A stretch of 64,000 bases of DNA from Kitasatospora sp. DSM 101779 (GCF_025655475.1 NZ_JAHTIK010000001.1:278998-342997); one strand, 5' to 3'. Positions 16,972 through 26,531 are shown, numbered from the stretch's first letter. The notes: generated from the sequence alone by a model not told the origin. Numbers and translations: made by a program.

Positions 16972-18615
16972 ATGGTGGATCAGGGAGTCGGTCCGGGTTG
17001 CCCGCTGCCCGTTCGCGGGACCGGAGGGTCGGTGCGAAGGTGGGCGCAGCACCGGTACGCGCGGGGACGTTCGCGGGGTGCGCCGGCCGGGGCGGCAGTC
17101 GTCGCGGGCGTTCTCGCCCTGCTGGGTGCGGCGGGGCCGGCGTCGGGCGGTGCCGTGTCAGCACCCGTCCGTGAGGCCGTGTCAGTGAGTCCGGCGCGGT
17201 TCGTGCCCGGTGCCTGCCCAACGACGGCGGAGCCGGTCCCCGGGCGGTGCGGGTTCCTGGAGGTGCCCGAGAACCGCGAACGGCACGGCGGGCGGACGAT
17301 CCGGCTGGCCGTCGCGATCATCCCGGCCTCGTCGGCGGCCCCGGCCGCCGAGCCGGTGGTGTTCATGGAAGGCGGTCCGGGCGGCGACGCGTTCGGGAGC
17401 ATCCCGTTCCTGGTCGGTTCCGGAGTGAACCGGGACCACGACCTGATCGTCATGGCGCAGCGCGGCACGCTCCACGCGCAGCCGAACCTCGCCTGTCCCG
17501 AGATCGACCGGTTCACCGCGGATGCCGTGGGGCTGGTCTATGACGCGCCGTCGACCGGGCGGCGGCTGGTCCGCGCGGCGAAGGCGTGCCGGGACCGTCT
17601 GACCGCCGACGGGGTCGAGCTGAGTGCCTACAACACCACCGAGAACGCCGCGGACTTCGCGGACCTGCGCAAGGCACTGGGCGTCAGGCAGTGGAACGTC
17701 TACGGGTACTCGTACGGCACCGACCTCGCCCTCACCTATCTGCGCCTGCACCCCGAGGGGATCCGCTCGGCGGCGATCGACTCGGTCGCGCCTCCGCAGA
17801 TCGTGAGCCTGCCGTGGACGTGGGACAGCGCCCGGGAGGGGATCGGCGCGATCTTCGCGGCGTGCGCGGCCCAGCCAGCGTGTCGGAGCCGTTACCCGGA
17901 CCTCCCGGACGTGCTGACGGAGCAGGTCCGCCGGCTGGAGGCGCACCCGCTGAGGCTGGCGGCGCAGCCGCCGGCGGGCGGCGACCCGGTGCAGGTGGTC
18001 CTCGACGGGGGCGCGCTGGTGAACCTGCTGGTCGCCAACGCGGTCAAGGCCGTCGACGTCCCGGCGGCGCTCGACGAGCTCGCGCACGGCAACCCCGAGC
18101 GCTTCGCCCGGGCCCAGGCCGCCGGTGCGACGCCCGTCGTCGGCGAGTTCGCCCACGGCCTGACGCAGTCGGTGGCCTGCAGCGAGTGGGTGCCGGGCTT
18201 CTCGGAGGCCGACGTGCTGAAGGCCGGGCGCCGGGCCTTCCCCGGCTGGCCGGACACGGTCCTGGCCCAGGCACCGCAGCTCCCCTTCGAGCACGACGTC
18301 TGCCGCGTCTGGAACGTCCCCGACCGCACGGCCGTCCAGCGGGTGGCCACCCGCAGCAAGGTGCCGACGCTCATCCTCTCCGGGACCTTCGACGCGAAGA
18401 CCGGGGCGAGCTGGGGCCGGTACACGGCACGGACGCTGCCCCGTTCGACCGCCGTGCTGATCCCCGGGATCGGCCACTGGGTGGTTCCCCAGTCGCCCTG
18501 CGCGCAGAGCGTCCTGGCCTCCTTCCTCGCGAGTCCGACGGCGCCGGACACCGCCTGTGTGGCAGGACTCGCCCCGCAACCGTTCACCATCACCCCTGAG
18601 CCGGAGACCCCATGA
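16972..18615 (+). CDS. Secreted S33 (Tap-like) alpha/beta-hydrolase peptidase 1
   Basis: The 547-aa protein has a long Arg-rich, Tat-like or Sec leader with a hydrophobic core (GAAVVAGVLALLGAAGPASG, ~50-70). The hydrolase fold carries nucleophile Ser in GYSYGTD, oxyanion-type EGGPGG, Asp in SGTFDAKT and His in GIGHWV, plus the C-terminal TAP-like domain. Family members are tripeptidyl/prolyl aminopeptidases or esterases of the Streptomyces cell envelope. ATG 16972 has an AGAGGGA ribosome site. It overlaps the paralogous downstream gene by ATGA. Confidence 0.88.
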   Translation: MVDQGVGPGCPLPVRGTGGSVRRWAQHRYARGRSRGAPAGAAVVAGVLALLGAAGPASGGAVSAPVREAVSVSPARFVPGACPTTAEPVPGRCGFLEVPENRERHGGRTIRLAVAIIPASSAAPAAEPVVFMEGGPGGDAFGSIPFLVGSGVNRDHDLIVMAQRGTLHAQPNLACPEIDRFTADAVGLVYDAPSTGRRLVRAAKACRDRLTADGVELSAYNTTENAADFADLRKALGVRQWNVYGYSYGTDLALTYLRLHPEGIRSAAIDSVAPPQIVSLPWTWDSAREGIGAIFAACAAQPACRSRYPDLPDVLTEQVRRLEAHPLRLAAQPPAGGDPVQVVLDGGALVNLLVANAVKAVDVPAALDELAHGNPERFARAQAAGATPVVGEFAHGLTQSVACSEWVPGFSEADVLKAGRRAFPGWPDTVLAQAPQLPFEHDVCRVWNVPDRTAVQRVATRSKVPTLILSGTFDAKTGASWGRYTARTLPRSTAVLIPGIGHWVVPQSPCAQSVLASFLASPTAPDTACVAGLAPQPFTITPEPETP

Positions 18616-20201
18616 TGTCCGTCCGTCCACCCCGTCACCGCCGCGCCGTGCGACGGCTCCGGACCGCACTGGCCGGCGCCGCGGCCGGTGTCCTCCTGGT
18701 CGGCCTCGCCGCACTGCCCGCCCGGGCCGAGGCCGGTGCGGACTCGCCGCTCGGCACGGTCGCCCGGACGGCGGGCCACGCCCGCTTCACCCCGGGCCCC
18801 TGCCCGAGGACGGCGGACCCGACTCCGGCTCTGGAGACGGCCCGCTGCGGAACGCTCACCGTGCCCGAGAACCGTGCCCGGCACACGGGCCGGAAGATCA
18901 CCCTCGCCGTCGCGATCGTGCCCGCCACGCACAGACGGGCGCCCGACCCCATCGTGTGGCTCGCCGGCGGTCCCGGCGACGACGCGAACTCCGAGATCCA
19001 GCTGGCGCTCAACGGCGGACTGAACCGCGACCGGGACGTCATCTTCATGTCCCAGCGCGGGACCTACTCGGCCGACCCTGCGCTCACCTGCCCGAACATC
19101 GACCAGTTCAACGCGGACGCCCTCGGGCTCGTCTACGGTGCGCCGTCCACCGGGCGCCGGCACGTCGCGGCGACGCGGACCTGCCGCGACCGGCTGGTGG
19201 GCCTCGGCGCCGACCTCGGCGCGTACAACAGCACCGAGAGCGCCGCCGACTACGCGGACCTGCGCGTCGCACTGGGCATCCGGCAGTGGAACGTGTTCGG
19301 TATCTCCTACGGCACCGACCTGGCGCTCCTCTACATGCGCCTGCACCCGGAGGGTCTCCGGTCGGTCGGCATCGACGGTGTCCTTCCGCCGTCCCTCGCC
19401 AGCGGGGCCGTGACCTGGAAGGCCGCACAGGAGGGCTTCGACGGCATCTTCGACGCCTGCGCGCAGCAGCCCGCCTGCAACGACCGCTACCCGCACCTGA
19501 AGGCCACCTTCGAACGCCTCGTCCGTCAGCTCGAAGCCCGGCCCGTCACCACCACCGTCACCGTGCCGGACAGCCCGGACCCGGTGAAGGTCGTACTGGA
19601 CGGCGGCACCCTGGTGAACTGGCTGACCTTCGCCAGCCACCTGGCGGCCGGCGTGCCCCGCTCCCTCGACGAGCTGGCCCACGGCAACCCGCAGCGGATC
19701 GCCGAGCAGCTGGCCGGCGGCAAGCTCAGCCCCCAGGCCTTCGGCAGACTCTCGCACGGGCTCGCCTACGGCGTCTTCTGCAGCGAATGGACACCGTTCG
19801 AGAGCGAGGCCGACGTGCTCCGGGCCGGGCGGCGCGCGTTCCCGTCGTTCCCCGACTCGGTGCTGGCCAACGCTCCGGGGCTGCCCTGGCTCCACGCGGA
19901 CTGCCGCGCCTGGGACGTCCCCGCGGCCCCGCGTTCGGTCCGGGACGTGACGCGCAGTGACATCCCGAGCCTCGTCCTGTCGGGCGGCTTCGACTCCCAG
20001 ACCGCACCCAGCAGCGGACCGTACGCCGCCCGCACACTGAGCCGGTCCACCGAGGTCACCGTCCCCTACGTCGCCCACGTGGTCTTCGCCGACTCGCCGT
20101 GCGCCCAGTCGATCACCACCTCGTTCTTCGACACCCCGGCCACGCCTGACACGGGATGCCTCGCCGGCCTCCAGCCGCCGGTCTTCGACATCGCGCCGTG
20201 A
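18612..20201 (+). CDS. Secreted S33 (Tap-like) alpha/beta-hydrolase peptidase 2
   Basis: The 529-aa paralogue of the preceding gene shares whole-length architecture and strings such as DLALxYxRLHPEG, DALGLVYxAPSTGRR and EADVL(K/R)AGRRAFP. It has a signal peptide (VLLVGLAALPARAEA), nucleophile Ser in GISYGTD, Asp in SGGFDSQT and His in VAHVVF. The GTFDAK/GGFDSQ and GHW/AHV differences suggest diverged specificity. Start overlap makes it strictly co-expressed with copy 1; the pair arose by tandem duplication. Confidence 0.88.
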   Translation: MMSVRPPRHRRAVRRLRTALAGAAAGVLLVGLAALPARAEAGADSPLGTVARTAGHARFTPGPCPRTADPTPALETARCGTLTVPENRARHTGRKITLAVAIVPATHRRAPDPIVWLAGGPGDDANSEIQLALNGGLNRDRDVIFMSQRGTYSADPALTCPNIDQFNADALGLVYGAPSTGRRHVAATRTCRDRLVGLGADLGAYNSTESAADYADLRVALGIRQWNVFGISYGTDLALLYMRLHPEGLRSVGIDGVLPPSLASGAVTWKAAQEGFDGIFDACAQQPACNDRYPHLKATFERLVRQLEARPVTTTVTVPDSPDPVKVVLDGGTLVNWLTFASHLAAGVPRSLDELAHGNPQRIAEQLAGGKLSPQAFGRLSHGLAYGVFCSEWTPFESEADVLRAGRRAFPSFPDSVLANAPGLPWLHADCRAWDVPAAPRSVRDVTRSDIPSLVLSGGFDSQTAPSSGPYAARTLSRSTEVTVPYVAHVVFADSPCAQSITTSFFDTPATPDTGCLAGLQPPVFDIAP

Positions 20202-20233
20202 CATCGACCGACCGGCAGACCGGCCGATCACGA

Positions 20234-20271
20234 GGCACGCACCGGCGGGCGACCGCCTGCCGGTGCGTGCC
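20234..20271 (+). terminator. Hairpin terminator of S33 operon
   Basis: Perfect 13-bp stem GGCACGCACCGGC/GCCGGTGCGTGCC (20234-20246, 20259-20271) with further pairing possible inside the 12-nt loop, 33 nt after the second S33 gene. Confidence 0.8.
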
Positions 20272-20960
20272 GCCGCCCGTCCTCGGACGAGGCGAAGGAT
20301 GCCCCTCGCTCCCCCGAGTCGTCCCGGCTGCGTCCCACGGTTGACACCGGGCGGCACGGCGCGGGCACACGGACGACGTGGGGCACTCCCCCACCCGTCG
20401 TGGAACAGGGCCGTGCAGGTCGGCGTCCCTCCGTGAGTCCGCAAGATCGACTTCGCTGCGCGCCGCTTCGCGCCGCGAGACTTTTTGCGTGAGCTTTACG
20501 TTCCGCGCGCGGGTGTCGGAGGGTGACCGGTTCGGGACCTCCGTCCCGGCCACGGAACGGTCCGTGGAAGCCGCCGGGTCCGGAACGAAGCCGTTGTCCG
20601 GCATCGGCCGCCGCTCCCGCCCCCTGGCTCCGACAGGGCGTCACCACGGCCCTGCTGCCGCTGTGTAGTCGAATCGCGGCTCCGGCGCCCACTGAGCCGG
20701 TCGTGCGCTCGCGGAACGTTTGCCGGTCGTCACCGGCGGCAGGAAGCTGGGGGTATCGGCGCGGCCGCGCCCCTGAAACCTGTCGTGTGCCGGTGGCGAA
20801 CCCCTCTGCCGCCCCGCGTTCGTCCCCGTGCGCATCACGTGCGCGTTCCCGGGCGCGTTCCCGAGCCCCACGAAATGCGGGCCGCGGCACGAGCACGCGT
20901 GAGCCCGCAGCCATGACCGTGCACCCTTCAACCTCCGTTCCCCCTCCCAGGAGGTGTCCC
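20272..20960. other. Gene-free 690-bp region upstream of M4 peptidase
   Basis: No credible gene on either strand. Around 20480-20510 a GC-rich block with direct repeats of CGCGCCGC is followed by an unusually T-rich stretch (GACTTTTTGCGTGAGC). This is the most AT-rich spot of the interval and a plausible promoter or processed-leader site for the peptidase/inhibitor operon. The length is unusual for a leader here. Confidence 0.35.
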
Positions 20961-22169
20961 ATGAGCAGGACCCGCCACGTCAACTGCGTCATTCCCCCGT
21001 ACATTCTCGAGAAGCTCCTGGAGAGCGACGACAGGCAGGTTCGCCAGGCCGCTCTGGACACCCTGCTGACCACGGCCCGTCTGCGGGGCGAGCGGGCGGT
21101 GCGGGCGTCCTTCGCCGCGGCCGCCTCCGCGAACGGCCGGCGGACCGTCTTCGACTGCGAGCAGGGCAGGTTCCTCCAACTCGCCGTCCTTGCCAGGTCG
21201 GAGGACGGGCCACCGGCCACGGACGAGGCCGCCAACCGTGCGTTCGACGCCCTCGGCCTGACCCGCGACTTCTACCAGGAGGTGTTCCAGCGGAATTCCA
21301 TCGACGACCGGGGGATGCGCCTGGACGGCTACGTCCACTTCGCCGTCAAGTTCAACAACGCGTTCTGGGACGGACGCGAGATGGTCTTCGGTGACGGCGA
21401 CGGCGTCAAGTTCGGCGACCTCACCCGTTCCCTCGACGTGATCGCCCACGAGTTGACGCACGGCGTCACCGACTTCACCGCGGGCTTCGAGTACCACAAC
21501 CAGTCCGGGGCCCTGAACGAGTCGATCTCGGACGTCTTCGGGACGCTGGTCAAGCAGTGGTCGCTGAAGCAGTCGGTCGAGGAGGCCGACTGGCTGATCG
21601 GGACCGAGGTGTGGACCCCGGGCATCGACGCCGACGCCCTGCGATCGATGAAGGCCCCGGGGACGGCCTTCGACAACGCACAGTTCGGCCGTGACCCCCA
21701 GCCGGACCGCATGAGCAGGTTCGTCCACATGCCCGACACCGAGGAGGGCGACCACGGCGCCGTGCACTACAACTCCGGCATCCCGAACAAGGCGTTCTAC
21801 CTGACGGCCAAACGGATCGGCGGATTCGCCTGGGAGGCCGCCGGGCTCATCTGGTACGAATCGCTCAAGGTCTCCCAAGCCGACTTCCAGTTCCAGGACT
21901 TCGCGGACACCACGTACCGCAAGGCCGGGGAGCTGTTCGGCGCCGGCAGCACCGAGCAGTCGGCCGTGCTCGCGGCGTGGCGCGAGGTGGAGGTCCCGAT
22001 CAGCGGCATCCCGACCGGGGTCGCCCGGGCGCGGAGCCTCGCGGTCGACGGAAGCGACGGTGCGGGCCGGGAGGACGGCGTGGCGGCCCTCGGCCGGCAG
22101 CTGTCGGCCCTGAGCACCCGGGTGGCGGAGCTCGCCGACGACGTGGCGGCACTGAAGAGGGCGAGGTGA
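20961..22169 (+). CDS. Protealysin-like M4 metallopeptidase
   Basis: The 402-aa thermolysin-family enzyme has HELTH (H163, E164, H167), third zinc ligand Glu in GALNESISD (E187) and the transition-state His in VHYNSGIPNK (H269). There is no signal peptide and no FTP/PepSY propeptide. The N-terminus carries CVIPPYILEKL, the short PPxxL-type propeptide of protealysin-like peptidases, which are often intracellular or exported without a Sec signal. A C-terminal heptad-like tail (LGRQLSALSTRVAELADDVA) looks like a coiled coil. ATG 20961 follows AGGAGG. It is followed by a putative emfourin gene. Confidence 0.93.
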   Translation: MSRTRHVNCVIPPYILEKLLESDDRQVRQAALDTLLTTARLRGERAVRASFAAAASANGRRTVFDCEQGRFLQLAVLARSEDGPPATDEAANRAFDALGLTRDFYQEVFQRNSIDDRGMRLDGYVHFAVKFNNAFWDGREMVFGDGDGVKFGDLTRSLDVIAHELTHGVTDFTAGFEYHNQSGALNESISDVFGTLVKQWSLKQSVEEADWLIGTEVWTPGIDADALRSMKAPGTAFDNAQFGRDPQPDRMSRFVHMPDTEEGDHGAVHYNSGIPNKAFYLTAKRIGGFAWEAAGLIWYESLKVSQADFQFQDFADTTYRKAGELFGAGSTEQSAVLAAWREVEVPISGIPTGVARARSLAVDGSDGAGREDGVAALGRQLSALSTRVAELADDVAALKRAR

Positions 22170-22250
22170 TCACCAGGGCTTGCCGCAGGCCGGTCCTCGG
22201 GCGATCGTGACGGCAGGACCGCGGCTCGACCGACGGGGAGGTTGTGCGCA

Positions 22251-22553
22251 GTGAAGGTGACGCTGGCGACGTACGGCGGGCAGGCGGCGGTGGCCGACCC
22301 CCGCCTCCCGCCCAGAGAGCTGGACAGCGACGCCCTGCCCGGGAACGCCGCGGCGGAGCTGTCCCGGCTGGTCGCGCAGGCCGTTGCGGCGCCGCAGGAA
22401 GGCGGGGGCGGCCGCGCCGCGGATGCGATGAGCTACACCATCACGGTCGAGGACGGTGCCCGCTCGACGGTGCTCACGCAGTCGGACGCGGCCATGTCCC
22501 TGGCCTTCGCGGCCCTGCTCACCTGGCTGGAGAAGTACTTCGCGAAGCGGTGA
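22251..22553 (+). CDS. Emfourin-like protealysin-associated inhibitor
   Basis: The 100-aa protein with VKVTLATYGGQAA at the start, SYTITVEDGARSTVL strands and a C-terminal Trp-containing helix (LLTWLEKYF) fits the small emfourin family. These proteins are encoded directly after protealysin-like peptidase genes and inhibit them in Serratia. GTG 22251 is chosen because GGGGAGG lies 9 nt upstream; GTG 22242 would have no spacing. Identification rests on context and pattern. Confidence 0.75.
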   Translation: MKVTLATYGGQAAVADPRLPPRELDSDALPGNAAAELSRLVAQAVAAPQEGGGGRAADAMSYTITVEDGARSTVLTQSDAAMSLAFAALLTWLEKYFAKR

Positions 22554-22582
22554 CACCGGTGACCCGGTCCCCGGTTCGCACT

Positions 22583-22655
22583 CCTCCGGGCCCGGAGGCT
22601 TCACCGGCCCCGACCGGCACCACCACGGAGGCGGCCCCGGGCGGGGACCGCCTCC
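22583..22655. terminator. Two hairpins between convergent genes (bidirectional terminator)
   Basis: CCTCCGGGCCCGGAGG (22583-22598) is a perfect 16-bp palindrome. A second hairpin at 22627-22655 pairs GGAGGCGG with CCGCCTCC plus CCCC/GGGG with one bulged A. They separate the emfourin gene (plus) from the lamin-tail gene (minus). Confidence 0.6.
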
Positions 22656-22685
22656 GCCGGCCGGAGGGATCAGCAGGTCAGGGGA

Positions 22686-24659
22686 TCAGCAGGGGAAGGT
22701 CGCGCTGTAGAGGGCGTGTCCGGAGGAGGAGCTCCCGGAGCCGAAACCGTAGTTGCCGTCGTCGCTGAGGACCGCCTCGCGGAAGCCGTTGACGCAGGTC
22801 GAGGTCGGCGCGATCGCGAAGCCCTCGAGGTTGTCGGTCGGCACGACGGTCGGGTTCGTGTAGGTCACCTCCGGAACGATGGCACCGCCGGTGTCGACCT
22901 TGAGGAACGTGTGCGTCTCGCCGCAGGTGTTGTCGCAGGTCGCAACGATGCGCTGGGTCCCGGCGTCGTACATCACGTCCATCACGGAGGCCTTCCCGGT
23001 CGCGATGGTGCCGAACGTGGTGAACGTGCCGTCGGAGTTCAGGCCGTAGACGTGCAGCGAACCGTCCCACTCCAGGCCGGCGAAGAACAGGCCCGACCCG
23101 TGCAGGGGGTAGTTGGCCGGGTTGTACGCGGAGCCGGTCAGCGGATCGACCCAGCCGTTGGCGGTCAGCCAGCTGTCCGGCACATAGCCGACGCCTTCGA
23201 AGCCCAGGTTGGCGTCGTCCTTGCTGCCGGTGTTGAGCTGCGGGAACTGCGAGGTCATGTCCCACTGGTGGACCGGCGTGAGCGTCGAGCCGGTCGCGGC
23301 CGGGTCGAACTCCATGATCGTGTCCTTGGGCACCGTGTTGTTGGTGTTGTCGCGCTCGGAGGTCACGTAGACGTGGCCGTTGGCGCCGACCGTCAGGCCC
23401 TCGGAGTCCGGCTCGCCGGAGCCGCCGGCGAAGCGGATCTGCTTGCCGGTCGCGCTCCACGTCGCGTCCGGGATCCACTTGCCGCCGCTACTGACCAGCT
23501 TGTACAGCCAGTTCTTGTTCTTGGCGGCCCACAGCACCGACGGGTTCGCCGGGTCGAACGCCAGACCGCTGACGTCACGGCCCTCGGGGCCGGTGGACGT
23601 GGTGAACGCACAGACGTTGTCGGCGATCGTGACGTCCAGCCCACCGGGCCACGCCAGGGTGCCCGCCGGGGTGGAACCCGTACCGGTGGGCGCCTCGGGG
23701 GCGCATCCGCTGGTCAGCGAGCCGCCGCCGCCCAGCAGCTGGCCGGTCTGGCCACCGCCGCCACCGCCGCTGCCCGAGCAGGAGTTCGCGCTGCCGGGCG
23801 TCGCGGTCACGGCGGTCCGGAACCAGCCGGCGCCGTTGGCGCAGCGCTCGTCGGACGGCCTGGCGCCGTCGGTCGCCCAGGTCACCGAGTCGACGGTGTT
23901 GCCGTTGCCGTCGAGGAGGAAGACCGAGTCGTTGTCGCCCAGACCGAGGCTGGAGTTGAACGTGACGTAGCCGCCCGCGGGGATGCTGGTCGCGCTCGGA
24001 GAGGAGGACGAGACCGTCACCGGGGAGTGGGTGGTGTCGCCGTCGACGTACTTCCACGACCCGATGCCGACCGCGCTCGTTCCGCCGTTGTACAGCTCCA
24101 CGGTGTCCGAACCGTTGGAGGTGACCTCGTTGATCCGGATCCGGCTCGCCGCCGGGATCGACGACGGGCAGCCCGCGGCGTTCGCGGCGCCGAACGTGGT
24201 CGCCGCGGTGGTGGTCACCCACGCACCGGTGCCGTCGCCGCCGCAGCGCGCCATCGCCGGCTTCGCCCCGTTGGTGGCCCACTCGACCCGGTCGACCACC
24301 GTGCCGTCGGCCGTGTAGATCACCAGCTTGTCCGAGTCGCCCAGTCCCTTGGGCGAGTTGAAGGTGACGAAGCCGCCGGCCGCGATCGTGCTGGAGGACG
24401 GGCTGAACGACTGCGGCGCGAAGCCGTCGTCGGACATCTTCCAGCCGCTGATGCTCACCGCGGTCGAGCCGGTGTTGTACAGCTCCACCGTGTCGTTGTT
24501 GGACGAGGTGACCTCGTTGATCCGAACGTTCTGGTAGCCGGCAGGATCGGCAGCAGCCGCGGGCTGCGCGGCGACCATCCCGGTGACGACCAGTCCTGAA
24601 AACGTCAAAGCCGCGGCGCACACGGAGGCGACGCCGGCACGCGAGTGTGAGGTAGGCAC
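22686..24659 (-). CDS. Secreted protein with two lamin-tail domains and a beta-propeller-like domain
   Basis: The ~657-aa exported protein has a signal region with core AALTFSGLVVTGMVAAQPA and AxA cleavage before ADPAGY. Two lamin-tail (LTD) domains repeat INEVTSSNNDTVELYNTGS and RINEVTSNGSDTVELYNGG with matching WK motifs. A Gly-rich linker follows, then a C-terminal ~330-residue domain with propeller-like strands (GLAFDPANPSVLWAAKN, GEPDSEGLTVGANGHVYVTSE), akin to SdiA-regulated/esterase-like propellers. Terminal Cys pairs may form disulfides. LTDs in bacterial exoproteins often accompany nucleases or phosphatases, but no such catalytic motif was seen. GTG 24659 is a best guess; no clear ribosome site. 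Confidence 0.75.
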   Translation of the reverse strand: MPTSHSRAGVASVCAAALTFSGLVVTGMVAAQPAAAADPAGYQNVRINEVTSSNNDTVELYNTGSTAVSISGWKMSDDGFAPQSFSPSSSTIAAGGFVTFNSPKGLGDSDKLVIYTADGTVVDRVEWATNGAKPAMARCGGDGTGAWVTTTAATTFGAANAAGCPSSIPAASRIRINEVTSNGSDTVELYNGGTSAVGIGSWKYVDGDTTHSPVTVSSSSPSATSIPAGGYVTFNSSLGLGDNDSVFLLDGNGNTVDSVTWATDGARPSDERCANGAGWFRTAVTATPGSANSCSGSGGGGGGQTGQLLGGGGSLTSGCAPEAPTGTGSTPAGTLAWPGGLDVTIADNVCAFTTSTGPEGRDVSGLAFDPANPSVLWAAKNKNWLYKLVSSGGKWIPDATWSATGKQIRFAGGSGEPDSEGLTVGANGHVYVTSERDNTNNTVPKDTIMEFDPAATGSTLTPVHQWDMTSQFPQLNTGSKDDANLGFEGVGYVPDSWLTANGWVDPLTGSAYNPANYPLHGSGLFFAGLEWDGSLHVYGLNSDGTFTTFGTIATGKASVMDVMYDAGTQRIVATCDNTCGETHTFLKVDTGGAIVPEVTYTNPTVVPTDNLEGFAIAPTSTCVNGFREAVLSDDGNYGFGSGSSSSGHALYSATFPC

Positions 24660-24860
24660 GAGGCCGAACTCTGGCGACGGGACGTGGAGAGGGCGTGTAC
24701 TGCGGCTGAATGTCACCTGCTGGCCACCGGAACGCTCGGCACGCGCCGTCCCTGGCGCATCGTCCTGCTCGCCCGGCCCCGCCGGCCGGGGCGGGACCCT
24801 CGGCCACGGCGCACCCGACGGTGGAACCCGAGCGGCGACCGCCGCAACGGACCGCACCGG

Positions 24861-25205
24861 ATCAGAGCAACGCCCGCACGAGCTCGGGCGCGACCGCGAC
24901 GGGGACCCGGGCTCCGTCGTGGAAGCCGGTGAGGTCGGGTGGGAAGACTCCCGCGAGACCGCCGTCCACCGGGGCGGGCTCCAGGCCGAAGTGCACGAAG
25001 CCGGCCGGGGCCCGGGGTTCGCGAACGGCCGCGTGCTGAAGCCGGTGTCCTCGGCGGAGGCGGCAACGGCCGCGAGGTGGGCGGCCTCGACCGGGCCGTG
25101 GTCGCTGACCGCCTCCTCCGCCCCGACGCAGGCACCGCGCTCGTCGCGGTCGGCAGGGGCGTATGTGGTGACCCGGTCGACGTAGGGCAGCACGTCACGC
25201 CCCAC
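24861..25205 (-). pseudogene. Frameshifted minus-strand coding remnant
   Basis: Two minus-strand frames read well and join end to end. The first runs DVLPYVDRVTTYAPADRDER to AEDTGFSTRPFANPGP. The second, one base out of phase, runs GFVHFGLEPAPVDGGLAG to VPVAVAPELVRALL and ends at TGA 24861-24863. The shift falls in the run CCCCGGGCCCCGGCCGG near 25010, so it is a real lesion or an assembly indel. About 115 residues in total, family unknown. It occupies most of the 700-bp gap between the lamin-tail gene and the S41 gene. Confidence 0.4.
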
Positions 25206-25362
25206 GGCAGCAGCAGGCGTCGCTGTCGCAGCCCGGCGGCTCTCCGGGGGATCCGCTCCCCCGTGTTGGCCGCCACCCGGCACGGCCTCGGGAGGCGGAG
25301 ACTGCGGGTCGGGCCGAAAGTCATTTGCATGCGGACTCCGAGCCGCCCAGAATGCCGCCACT

Positions 25363-26253
25363 ATGACGCTTCAACACGAGATACTCGAGACCGCGTTGGC
25401 CCGGATCACGGCCGGCTACGTGTTCCCCGAGCAGACGGCCGGCATCGATGCCGCGATCCGGCGCCGATGGGCCGACAGCGCCTACGACGGCCTGGACGAA
25501 CAGGAGTTGTGCGAGCGGGTCACCGCGGACCTGCAGGAGGCCTGCCCCGACAAGCACCTGCGGCTGCTGTGGAGCGAGGAACCCCAGTCGATGGACCAGG
25601 AGCCCGAGGACGTCGCCCGGGCACGCTTCGAGGCCTACAGCCGGGACAACAACTACGGCGTCCGCAGGGTCGAGCAGCTCGCCGGCAACATCGGCTACCT
25701 CTCCCTGAGCATGATTCCCCCCGCCGAGCTCGGCGGTCCCGTGTTCGCCGCGGCCATGCAACTGGTCGCGGCCACCGACGCCCTGGTGATCGACCTGCGC
25801 GGGTGCCGGGGCGGCTCGCCCGAGGGCGTGCAGCTGTGGTGCAGCTACTTCTTCCCCGATGACGAGGTGCACCTCAACGACATCTACGACCGGGCCAGCG
25901 ACTCCACCCGCCAGTACTGGACCGTCGGCCACCTCGCCGGCCCGCGCTACCTGGACCGCCCGGTCGCCGTGCTGACCGGCAGCGTCACCTTCTCCGGCGG
26001 CGAGGAGCTGGCGTACAACCTCAAGGTGCTCGAGCGCGCGACCCTGGTCGGCGAGACCACCGGCGGCGGCGCCCACCCGACCTCGCGCATTCCGGTCTCC
26101 CCGCACGTCACGGTGACCGTGCCGACCGCCCGCTCGATCAACCCCGTCACCGGCACCAACTGGGAGGGCGTCGGCGTCCGGCCGGACCTCGCCGTCCCGG
26201 CCGACCGGGCCCTGGAGGCGGCCCTGGACTACCTGCGCGAACAGCTCGGCTGA
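25363..26253 (+). CDS. S41 (C-terminal processing/IRBP-like) peptidase-family protein
   Basis: The 296-aa protein matches the short IRBP-type S41 fold: a helical N-terminal part (~1-100), then IGYLSLSMIPP, ALVIDLRGCRGGSPEG, VAVLTGSVTFSGGEELAY with nucleophile Ser211, and GETTGGGAHPTS near the active site. It has no PDZ domain and no signal peptide, so it is probably cytosolic. The start is ATG 25363 with no strong ribosome site. Confidence 0.88.
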   Translation: MTLQHEILETALARITAGYVFPEQTAGIDAAIRRRWADSAYDGLDEQELCERVTADLQEACPDKHLRLLWSEEPQSMDQEPEDVARARFEAYSRDNNYGVRRVEQLAGNIGYLSLSMIPPAELGGPVFAAAMQLVAATDALVIDLRGCRGGSPEGVQLWCSYFFPDDEVHLNDIYDRASDSTRQYWTVGHLAGPRYLDRPVAVLTGSVTFSGGEELAYNLKVLERATLVGETTGGGAHPTSRIPVSPHVTVTVPTARSINPVTGTNWEGVGVRPDLAVPADRALEAALDYLREQLG

Positions 26254-26531
26254 AGCGGGATCAGGCCGCCGCCCCGGGACGACCTGGTCGGACGGGCCCC
26301 TCACGGCCCGATCGGCCCGGGCCCGCCCCTCCGGCTGCCAACGGCGGCGCGGCGGCCCCTGGCCGGTGCGGGGCCGTCAGACGTCATCGGGCCCGGCCGA
26401 GACCGGTCAGAGGTGCCCTGCGAGGGCCCCGCGACCCGGGGGAGGGCTCCCGTGGCCTCACTCGTTGCGCGAGCCCTCCGCGGGTTCCCCGGCGCATCGG
26501 ACTGCGGTGGGCCGTTTACGATGACCGTGTC

